Part shown: piece by piece, positions 54,884 through 62,220 of the stretch
How the letters are laid out: each line of letters opens with the position of its first letter
Position numbering within the stretch: the first letter of the stretch is position 1
Assembly: GCA_913058185.1 (NCBI GenBank)
Contig: CAJXQX010000004.1
Location: 38,941 to 102,940, forward strand
Length of the DNA stretch: 64,000 bases
From: an uncultured Verrucomicrobiota bacterium
GTDB lineage: Bacteria > Verrucomicrobiota > Verrucomicrobiia > Opitutales > Opitutaceae
Direction: 5' to 3'
Made by a program: the position numbers and the translations under genes
Notes under the pieces: generated by a model
Seen by the model: the letters and a program-made list of their open reading frames with translations, nothing else
Database searches by the model: none
Told to the model about the DNA's origin: nothing

Positions 54884-54923
54884 ACCCCGGGTCGATCTCT
54901 CATGAGGTCACTCGGGTTTTTTG
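54884..54923 (+). terminator. Rho-independent terminator after the small membrane protein
   Basis: CCCGGGT (about 54886) pairs with ACTCGGG (one G-T wobble) across a 20-base loop, followed by TTTTTT at 54918-54923. It lies about 35 bases after the stop at 54849-54851. Confidence 0.65.
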
Positions 54924-54994
54924 GATCCGGTCTTCGCACTGCTAAACAACGCCCCGATCCCATGGATCCGAATCTCTATTTTTTGCGTCCGACC

Positions 54995-55037
54995 TCCCTC
55001 AGTCCAATGTTCGTATTACGAACATTGGACTGAGGGA
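54995..55037. repeat. Near-perfect 43-bp palindrome
   Basis: Two exactly complementary 21-bp arms around a single T: the left arm starts TCCCTCAGTCCAATG at 54995 and the right arm ends CATTGGACTGAGGGA at 55037. No T-run follows. It sits in a gap of about 450 bases between the terminator and the ParB-domain gene. Could be a hairpin element, a regulator site, or an assembly fold-back artefact. Confidence 0.9.
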
Positions 55038-55300
55038 TCATCGAGGCCCAAAATGACCCCACCGTTGTGTTGCTGCGACTCGACCCGGTGATGCGCTTCA
55101 ACGACTGCGGATATTCTCAAGAAACAACGAATCCGGATTTTTAGATTTCGCGTTCGCTACCTTCTTATTGCCCAAATAACGATCGCCTGCGATTAAGACC
55201 GAATCCCAACGTGACCTATCGGGTTTTGTTTGGACTGTGCCGAGATTTCCCTTGCTGGCCACAGCGCTTGATCCCAAAAACGCCGCCCTTTTATTTGCTC

Positions 55301-56197
55301 ATGATGCCTCCCTCCGAACGCCAAACCATCTCCCTCACGCTCATCGACATTTACGGGGGCACCCAGACTCGCGTGGCCACCAACGACGACGCGATCGAGA
55401 GCTACGCCGAGGAGATGATGCAGGGCGCGGAGTTCCCCGCCATCACACTCTACTACGACGGCACCAAGTATTGGTTGGCTGACGGATTCCACCGCTTACT
55501 CGCAATCAAGCGTAACGGCGGTAACTCCATCGAAGCCGATGTCCAACCCGGTAGCCGCTCTGACGCGCTCAAGCACGCCCTCGGAGCCAACGCCACCAAT
55601 GGCCTTTACCGCACCAACGCCGACAAACGTAATGTAGCCGACATTGCGCTGCGGGAATGGCCCGACCTCTCCAATGCCTACCTCGCCGACGTCTGCAAAG
55701 TTTCCGGCGAACTCGTGCGCAAAATCCGCACGGAGCTCACCGAGAGCGGACAAATTGCCAAGGCCGAGCGCGTCACGGGGCGCGACGGCAAGGAATACCC
55801 GGTGGGCGTCGATCGCCAGGCTCGTGGTAAATCCGAAAATTCTTCCAGTGACGAAAAAGTCGGCGAGCGCGACGAGGACCTCGGCGGAAGTTCCGGCAAA
55901 GCAGCCGGGGGCGGTGGATTCTCCCCTGGCAAGGGCGACCCGGGTGCCACCGGTGGGTCGACCAACGAACTCGAACTCGAGGCGCGTTCCATGATCCGTA
56001 AAGGCGAGATGAATCCGTTTGAGCTCCCGAAGCTCATGAGTGCCACCGCGCACGACTACGCGGCGACGGTGGTCACCTTACTCGACGGGATGAAGCCCGA
56101 GATCAAAAACCGCACCGACGGCCTCATGCGTCTGCGTCGCTGGATCGACAAAGCCCTCGCCGGCGAGAACGCACCGAATTCGCTCGACGACGTGTAG
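55301..56197 (+). CDS. ParB/Srx N-terminal-domain protein
   Basis: 298 residues from ATG 55301 (ATG 55304 adjacent; the open frame extends to 55211 without a better start). Residues about 8-100 form the ParB-like nuclease/Srx fold (TRVATNDDAIESYAEEMMQG, YYDGTKYWLADGFHRLLAIK). A ParB-type helix-turn-helix (ADIALREWPDLSNAYLADVC) follows. Residues 175-235 are a Gly/Ser/charged linker, and a helical end domain (MIRKGEMNPFELPKLMSATAHD) closes it. Not the chromosomal ParB, as no ParA or parS is seen. DNA binding is likely; target unknown. The upstream sequence includes the 43-bp palindrome about 260 bases away. Confidence 0.8.
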   Translation: MMPPSERQTISLTLIDIYGGTQTRVATNDDAIESYAEEMMQGAEFPAITLYYDGTKYWLADGFHRLLAIKRNGGNSIEADVQPGSRSDALKHALGANATNGLYRTNADKRNVADIALREWPDLSNAYLADVCKVSGELVRKIRTELTESGQIAKAERVTGRDGKEYPVGVDRQARGKSENSSSDEKVGERDEDLGGSSGKAAGGGGFSPGKGDPGATGGSTNELELEARSMIRKGEMNPFELPKLMSATAHDYAATVVTLLDGMKPEIKNRTDGLMRLRRWIDKALAGENAPNSLDDV

Positions 56198-56345
56198 CTG
56201 CGGGAAGTCGGGAAAGTCCAACTGAGTCGATCTTCGGATCTTGCGGTCGGGCCTCTCGTTCTCAGTCAGACGTTGTCTTCACGGTTGAGATCACCGGTAT
56301 CGGCTAATTGTGTCACTCGGTTGCAGCAGAACAATACGAGATCAC

Positions 56346-57014
56346 ATGCGCTCACTTAATATTGCGCCCCATATCCTGTCGGAGAAACCGGGTCTCTACG
56401 TCCTTAACAAACCACCTGGGTGGCCCACCACGGGACGTAACTTAGCCGACCACGATTGCATCCAGTTTCACCTGATGCGGCATCATGGCGGCATGGTGTG
56501 GGCCCTGCATCAACTCGATGCCGACACATCTGGACTGTGTTTCTTCACCACCAACAAAAACTGGGTGCAACCGATCAAAGACCTCTGGAGCCAGGCTAGC
56601 ACCTCCAAGGACTACATCGCTCTCGTTCATGGCGTTCCCGATTGGGCATCGACCGAAGTGGTTCAGCCCATTGGTAAAGATGAGCTCGGGAATTTGGGGG
56701 TGCATTCATCAGGTAAGACCGCCCGCACCGCTTTCGAGGTTCTCGATCGAAACAACGGGTATAGCCTACTCCGCGCCCGCCTGTTCACCGGACGCACCCA
56801 CCAAATCCGGGTCCACTTAGCGCATATCGGACATTCATTGGTGGGTGAAGAATGGTATCGGTCGCCACCGTGCACGCTTCACCCCCGGCAAGCACTGCAC
56901 GCTTATCGCCTTCGTCTTCCCAAAAATCCATTACTCACGGGAAAGGTCTACGAGGCTCCGATGCCAGCAGACCTTCAAGCCCTAGCCAAGCAACTCGGCT
57001 TTAGCTACGAATAA
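56346..57014 (+). CDS. RluA-family pseudouridine synthase
   Basis: 222 residues from ATG 56346 (a start at 56310 adds 12 residues with no better support). Catalytic region HQLDADTSGLCFF at about 51-63: the family normally has HRLD, so Arg is replaced by Gln, but the essential Asp is present. FTGRTHQIRVHLAHIGHSLVGE (about 155-176) is the second signature. Single-domain size like the short RluA/TruC group, without an S4 domain. Target rRNA or tRNA site unknown. No operon partner. Confidence 0.88.
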   Translation: MRSLNIAPHILSEKPGLYVLNKPPGWPTTGRNLADHDCIQFHLMRHHGGMVWALHQLDADTSGLCFFTTNKNWVQPIKDLWSQASTSKDYIALVHGVPDWASTEVVQPIGKDELGNLGVHSSGKTARTAFEVLDRNNGYSLLRARLFTGRTHQIRVHLAHIGHSLVGEEWYRSPPCTLHPRQALHAYRLRLPKNPLLTGKVYEAPMPADLQALAKQLGFSYE

Positions 57015-57358
57015 ACCCTCATCCGCGGGAGCAACTCGGGCTACCCGGGAGAAGAACCCAATCAGCCCTCTCTCGCAACCGGTCCCTACCAATTCTTGAA
57101 AACGGGCAACCATCCAGGGTCATGTTGAATTGCTGACCCGATGGGATTGCCGTCGAACTAACACCCTAGTCTTGAGACTCGACCCGCACTCCGAACGACT
57201 TTCGGTAAATATGCCTGAGAGCCCAAAGACGCATTGCGGAGGACACGAAATAGACTTACTTTGAGCCCCTGAATTTGCGAAATAATACCCTGGATCCACT
57301 ACGTTTTGGACTATGAAATCTCTTTGACGCACAAATTTCTCCAAGGCCACAAGCCTGA
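57015..57358. other. Intergenic gap, no recognised feature
   Basis: 344 bases between the pseudouridine synthase and PLD genes. No repeat, hairpin with T-run or reading frame can be supported. Confidence 0.3.
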
Positions 57359-58851
57359 GTGTGTTCGGGTCATTCGTTTTTTTTCGTTTCCGCCTGTTCG
57401 CATCTAAAGCCCGTCGATAAGGCACCAGAATATGCCTTACCGGTTGGGCGAAGCGCCCTATGGATCGAAATCGTCCAACAGATTTCCGGCGACTGGGTGA
57501 TGCCGCTGAACACCGAAAACAAAGCGATGGAATGGCGGCTCCGCGCAATCGACAGCGCGACATCGTCCATCGATCTCCAGACTTTCCTGTGGGACGACGA
57601 CCCGCTCGGTTTGGCCGTAGTCCGCCATCTCTTCGACGCAGCAGATCGCGGTGTTCAGATTCGAATTCTCTTAGACGACAGCTTCACTGTCACCCATGAG
57701 GAAGCGATCCGAGACATCGACCTGCACAAAAATATCGAGCTGAGTATCTACAATCCATTCAAGCGAAGCAGTGACGATATCGCTCGCCGACTGCTCCTGA
57801 ATCTGGGCGATTTTTCCCGACTGGATCATCGGATGCACAACAAAGCACTGATCATCGATAATCGGATCTCCATCATCGGCGGTCGAAACTTGGCCAACGA
57901 ATATTTCGGAGATCACGAGCTCTCCAATTTTCGAGATCTCGAGTTAATCACCGGCGGTCCCCATGTTCAGGAGACGAGTAACCTCTTCAATCTGTTCTGG
58001 AATAATCCATGGACTTTCCCCGAGTCGAAAATCATTTCCGATACCGACGCGTTCATGACGCCGACGGAATTCACGGCTTGGTTGAATAAGAGCGCGCCCC
58101 GCACCTTCCAAGAAACACCGGCAACACGAAGACTGGCCTGGGAAACCCTTATCCAGAGAGCGCTCCCTTCAAAAATCACCCTCTTCGCCGACATCCCCGC
58201 CCTCGATAATCCCTCGCTTCACGACGAACTGCCTACTCAGCTGGCAGCAGAATTGATCAAGGTCATCGAAATGGCCCAAGAGGAACTGATTCTTGTATCT
58301 GCATATCTGATACCTACGGAAGAATTTGAGACCGCCGTCGAGCGCGCTGAAAAACGCGGTGTGAGTGTGCGTATTCTGACGAATTCCATGCGATCAAACA
58401 ATCACCTCGCGGCCCACAGCGCGTATCGCAAACACATCCACCGATTGATCGTCCACGGTGCCGACGTTCACGAAGTCAGGGCCTTCGCCAAAGATCGGCA
58501 CATCTACATGCAAACGCCGGTTGATGAAAACACCTCGGCCTGCATGCAAAATTCTTGATCGTAGACGATACGATCACCTTCGTCGGAAGTGCTAATTTGG
58601 ACGCACGCTCTCTTCGGTTGAATACCGAGATGGGTTTGCTGATCGAAAGCGCAGAGCTTAACCAGGAGATTCGCGAATTCATCAAGGTCGACTTCGACAA
58701 ACGCAACGCCTGGCACTTACAGCCTCAGCCGGATGGATCAATCCGATGGGTCTCCGACGATGAGTCCCTTTCCCGCCAACCTGCTGATTCGCATCTTCAA
58801 CGTTTGGAAAACTGGTTCATCGGGATGCTCCCAATCGAAAGTGAGATGTAG
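57359..58851 (+). pseudogene. Phospholipase D-like (ClsC-type) protein, frameshifted at the second HKD motif
   Basis: Starts at GTG 57359; the first residues include FFFVSACSHLKP, a possible lipobox (VSAC), resembling the lipoprotein-like N-terminus of ClsC/YmdC-type cardiolipin synthases. The first HKD motif HNKALIIDNRISIIGGRN is intact at about 160. The reading frame runs to a stop at 58556-58558, but the second HKD motif is encoded one base off as LHAKFLIVDDTITFVGSANLDA, with the C-terminus to 58849-58851. The lesion lies near 58525-58540. Without the shift the protein would be about 497 residues. A sequencing error is possible. Confidence 0.85.
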
Positions 58852-58889
58852 CACGGAGGCCTCACGAGAGAGCAATCTAGTCAGGCCCT

Positions 58890-60014
58890 TTACCTGAATA
58901 TATCAGGTAATTCGCCATCACCGGTTTTCTCTCCGGCTAGGAGCCAGCTTAGATTGAACCGCGCGACTTTGGATTTCTCTTCACTTTCAAAGTTGAGGTA
59001 GATCCAGCCTGCACTGGGCGTTCCGTGGCGGCCCGCCGCCAACGAAGAATATGCTGATGAGCCATCAAACACCAACCGTTTGATCGGCCACGTTTTCCCG
59101 CCATCAAAACTGGCCCAGACCGTGGCCCGTTCACGCTTAGCTTCGGCGGTGTCGATATTTGAAAAGAGGAGAATGTCTTGCTGGGCGACCGGCAGTCTCA
59201 CGAGACCGCCCATACATCCGTAGGAACGGTTTTGGTGGCCGTCCGGCAGGATTTCGACGATCCGGTAGTCGGTCCAAGTATGGCCGCCATCGTCGCTCCA
59301 GGCTTCGCGACGCCGGGTGTTCTGTGGGCGTTCCTGCCAATGCACTCGACTGTTGTAGTAGATGCGACCGTCCGAGAGCTCCGCCACTGCGGCTTCACCG
59401 GTGCCGTTTTCCGGAAACTGTTCACTGGTTTGCCAGGTCAATCCGCCATCGTCGGAATATACCGCATTCGTGTAGTGAGTATACCAAATCGAATCGGGGC
59501 GATTCCCCTCCCCATAAAACCGGGAAGGACGCAGTAGCCGCCCTTTGTGCGCTCCGTGCTGCAGGGATATGCCATGCTCATTCATATGCATGGAGGGTAA
59601 ATTACCCTGACTGTCCGGAAGAAATTTTGGTTTTTCAGACTGCCAGGTTTGACCGTCGTCACGGCTCCGGAAAACCGTAATGGGTGCGGGCGGATGTCCG
59701 GACTCGGAAAAGATAAGAATGTCACCCGACGTCTCGTCGACGGTTGTGCCGCCACCTTGGAATGCCTGGCGCGCGACGAGAATTTCACCCTGCCACGTAT
59801 TACCCCCATCCTCACTCCGCCGGACCCGCATCTGTTCGCTGCCCCAAGTCGCGACGAGCGTGCCCAGCGTGGTGACCACGATATTGGGGAAGCGCTCGCC
59901 CTCAAACAGAGGGCGGATATCCAGAACCGATTCCCGGAGAAACGGAGTGATTGGCCCATCGGCGGCCATCAATAGCCTCGGCAAAAGTAGGGTGAAAAGA
60001 ACCAGTGTTTTCAT
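58890..60014 (-). CDS. Secreted BNR-repeat exo-alpha-sialidase-like protein
   Basis: 374 residues. Signal peptide 1-17 (ending LLMAAD). Asp-boxes RRSEDGGNTW, FRSRDDGQTW, YSDDGGLTW, WSDDGGHTW and WASFDGGKTW. NIVVTTLGTLVATWGSEQMRVR and NGTGEAAVAELSDGRIYYNSR (with the conserved Glu) are typical of sialidase-family propellers in glycan-degrading bacteria. Substrate (sialic acid or another sugar) cannot be set from sequence. Similar in layout to 29646-30821. Confidence 0.88.
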   Translation of the reverse strand: MKTLVLFTLLLPRLLMAADGPITPFLRESVLDIRPLFEGERFPNIVVTTLGTLVATWGSEQMRVRRSEDGGNTWQGEILVARQAFQGGGTTVDETSGDILIFSESGHPPAPITVFRSRDDGQTWQSEKPKFLPDSQGNLPSMHMNEHGISLQHGAHKGRLLRPSRFYGEGNRPDSIWYTHYTNAVYSDDGGLTWQTSEQFPENGTGEAAVAELSDGRIYYNSRVHWQERPQNTRRREAWSDDGGHTWTDYRIVEILPDGHQNRSYGCMGGLVRLPVAQQDILLFSNIDTAEAKRERATVWASFDGGKTWPIKRLVFDGSSAYSSLAAGRHGTPSAGWIYLNFESEEKSKVARFNLSWLLAGEKTGDGELPDIFR

Positions 60015-60399
60015 AGTTTGATCAAATCGGGAAGGTCCAGGTTACGGCAAAGGCCGGGTTCTTCCGCTGTTAATGTAGGATCTTAGATGACATCGTCGAC
60101 TATGACGGGGTAGACCCAACGATGAAGGCAGTCTGCTCCTTGTTAACCCTAATCCCTCGCTTTGACAAAAAGACCCTCAGCGAACTAGGAGCGAACCTAC
60201 TCCGCTGATTGGGGTTAGCCCTCTCGCCATCTCAGAGTTGCTTCGCCAATCCCGAATCCAAAAGCTGAATAGCCCACCCGCAGAAAAGGACTTTACCGCG
60301 AAAGAAAGCCTTTGATTGGTTGCCACCTCATGAATTTAAACTGCACTGCCACACTCATGCTATCGCTGAATGCTGCAGTAACGGCTGACCCTATCCCTT
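60015..60399. other. Gap with a nested hairpin and a mini-ORF
   Basis: 385 bases. TAACCCTAATC (60144-60154) can pair with GATTGGGGTTA (60207-60217), and CAGCG (60178-60182) with CGCTG (60203-60207), giving a nested structure. A 25-codon frame from ATG 60330, with a signal-like start and ending at TAA 60405-60407, overlaps the next start codon out of frame. Neither is confirmed as functional. Confidence 0.3.
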
Positions 60400-61164
60400 A
60401 TGTCTAAGCTTCCTCCTCATTATCAGTTTACTGACCTGTCCGATTACGGACGGAGGCCGGCGAGGAAGATCGCGATTGCCTTGCAGCACACATCCGTGAC
60501 GCCGGTGCACGTCACGAGCTGGTTTATCCTCTCCGGAATCCTCGCTATCATTTGTATGCTGATGGGGTATAACATCGCTGCAGCATTCTTCTTAATTCTG
60601 AAGTCTGTGCTCGACGCGGCTGATGGCGAATTATCGAGAGTCAAAAATCAACCATCATACGTTGGCAGATACTACGATTCGATCGCTGATATCATCTTAA
60701 ATTTCCTTTTTCTGATCACCTTGTGGCACATCACCGGCGCTTCACTGTGGCACGTCGGATTGGCCTTCATTGGAATTCAACTGCAAGGCACCCTGTACAA
60801 CTACTACCATGTGATCCTGCGTAGTAGCGTTGCTGGGGATACCACCAGTCGAGTTTTCGAAGACCACGCGCCCGTGGCCATGAAGGGTGAAAATCAGCGA
60901 ACCGTTAATCTGTTCTACCGCATCTATGACACCCTCTATATCGTTTTCGACAAAACGATTTACTACCTCGATAAAAACGCCACGCAGTGCGAACCGTTTC
61001 CGAGATGGTTCATGACTTTGCTTTCCACGTTTGGCCTGGGGTTTCAGCTATTGCTCATGGCCGCCTTTCTGGCCGCTGGTCTTGAGCACGCCATCGTCCC
61101 ATTTTTCATCGCATACTCCGGATTGATTTTGGTGTTTATTGCGATTCGCCGGTGGGGACTGTAA
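60400..61164 (+). CDS. CDP-alcohol phosphotransferase family membrane protein
   Basis: 254 residues, about six membrane helices (SWFILSGILAIICMLMGYNI, FLFLITLWHITGASLWHVGL, LGFQLLLMAAFLAAGLEHAI). The family motif is present: DAADGELSRVKNQPSYVGRY then YDSIAD, that is D-x2-D-G-x2-(A/S)-R-x8-G-x3-D-x3-D, so it should move a CDP-activated headgroup to an alcohol. Ser replaces the usual Ala of the A-R pair. Which phospholipid it makes is not clear. ATG 60400. A hairpin at 61191-61228 follows. Confidence 0.9.
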   Translation: MSKLPPHYQFTDLSDYGRRPARKIAIALQHTSVTPVHVTSWFILSGILAIICMLMGYNIAAAFFLILKSVLDAADGELSRVKNQPSYVGRYYDSIADIILNFLFLITLWHITGASLWHVGLAFIGIQLQGTLYNYYHVILRSSVAGDTTSRVFEDHAPVAMKGENQRTVNLFYRIYDTLYIVFDKTIYYLDKNATQCEPFPRWFMTLLSTFGLGFQLLLMAAFLAAGLEHAIVPFFIAYSGLILVFIAIRRWGL

Positions 61165-61190
61165 ATTACCTCACCTTGCCTCCCGGCTGC

Positions 61191-61228
61191 CGGCTAAAAC
61201 CGATTCCCTCTCGGCAGGAGGGTAGCCG
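61191..61228 (+). terminator. Hairpin, probable terminator
   Basis: CGGCTA (61191-61196) pairs with TAGCCG (61223-61228), enclosing CCCTC/GAGGG; CCTTTT follows at 61232. It begins 27 bases after the CDP-alcohol phosphotransferase stop. The T-run is short. Confidence 0.5.
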
Positions 61229-61365
61229 AATCCTTTTGGGTGCCTCATTGCAAATTTGTCCGGTTTCCGAATCCTCTGCTTGGTCATGCCATGGAATACC
61301 CCTCCGGAAATTGATCTATTGAATCAAAACCCCTCCAGTGCCTCCGGAACTGAGGGTGGTCCCGG

Positions 61366-61791
61366 TTACAAAATGACCGGACGCAGGTGTGGCGTGGTCG
61401 CGATGCTTGCGCTGTCGATCTCAAGGATAACCGTCAACGCCGATACGACCACGTCGGAGTCATGGACGAGCGCGTTGAGTGCTACCTTTGATGAGTTGGT
61501 GCGGGAGGGGGCGGAAAGTTTGTCCGCGTATGCCAATCGGATAAACGTGCCCTTGTGATGCGCAAAGTAGAGGTAGTATTTTCCGAGCGGGTTTTTCACC
61601 CAGGCGGGCACCCGGATCAGGCTGGGACCATTTATTTTATCTCCGAGAGTGCGGGAGGCACTCGCATCGATGATCGGGTTTTCGGCAAACCGAGTGTTTT
61701 CAACCTCTGCACCTGGAAGGACTGCCACGGGGGTGACCAGTGCCAGAATCAGCAAAGTGCCGCAGGAGGAGGAGCCGAACCATTTCATCAA
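61366..61791 (-). pseudogene. 5' fragment of a secreted glycosidase-like gene
   Basis: Minus-strand reading starts MMKWFGSSSCGTLLILALVTPVAVL (signal-like) and runs GDKINGPSLIRVPAWVKNPL then GKYYLYFAHHKGTFIRLAY. NGPSLIRVP and KYYLYFAHH belong to a conserved family of secreted, possibly five-bladed (GH43/117-like) proteins. After ADKLSAPS the expected continuation is absent and the frame proceeds into unrelated sequence to a stop at 61366. Interpreted as a truncated remnant. Confidence 0.6.
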
Positions 61792-62220
61792 TCAGTTCAC
61801 CTTAGGGAATACGGAGCGGAGGGAAATTGAAATTTCGCTTAACTGTTCCAATAAAGCGACCGCGCCCTACGAGGGCTCAACGTCTATGAGTTAATGGTGA
61901 CTGAAATGAGAGGGGCGATTTCGATCCGACGAAACTCGAACGGATCGTTTGAGTGCCTCTTGATTTTACGATTCGAATGAAAGGGTGGCCAGATTAAGAA
62001 TCGGTTTGGCCGCATCGTTTGACGAAACCAGAAACCTGCCCCTTGACCCAAAAAACACCTCAATGCATCAGACCCGGCGCCTCGGCGTCTTTCCGGGATT
62101 GCCTGCTTTGTCCACCGAAGCTTTAGCGAAGAATGATACCCGCGCCACTCGTCCTTCAAAAATCTCGCCGTTTCTCTGGTTTTGATTGGCGAATCAGGTC
62201 AATCGCGCCACTAGTAAAAC
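61792..62220. other. Intergenic gap, no recognised feature
   Basis: 429 bases between the truncated fragment and the right-edge gene. No reading frame resembles a known protein. The TAA at 62215-62217 is in frame with, and just upstream of, the next gene's start. Confidence 0.3.

Noticed and set aside
55301..56197. Chromosome-partition ParB near an origin
   Set aside because: Only the N-terminal fold fits; the domain order differs, no ParA partner, parS-like site or DnaA-box cluster was seen.
60144..60217. tRNA or other structural RNA gene in the 60015-60399 gap
   Set aside because: The pairing does not form a cloverleaf, and no T-loop GTTCRA motif or CCA end is present. No tRNA or rRNA was recognised anywhere in the window.
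61884..62159. 91-codon minus-strand frame in the gap before the right-edge gene
   Set aside because: Basic, low-structure sequence with no recognisable domain; not supported as a gene.
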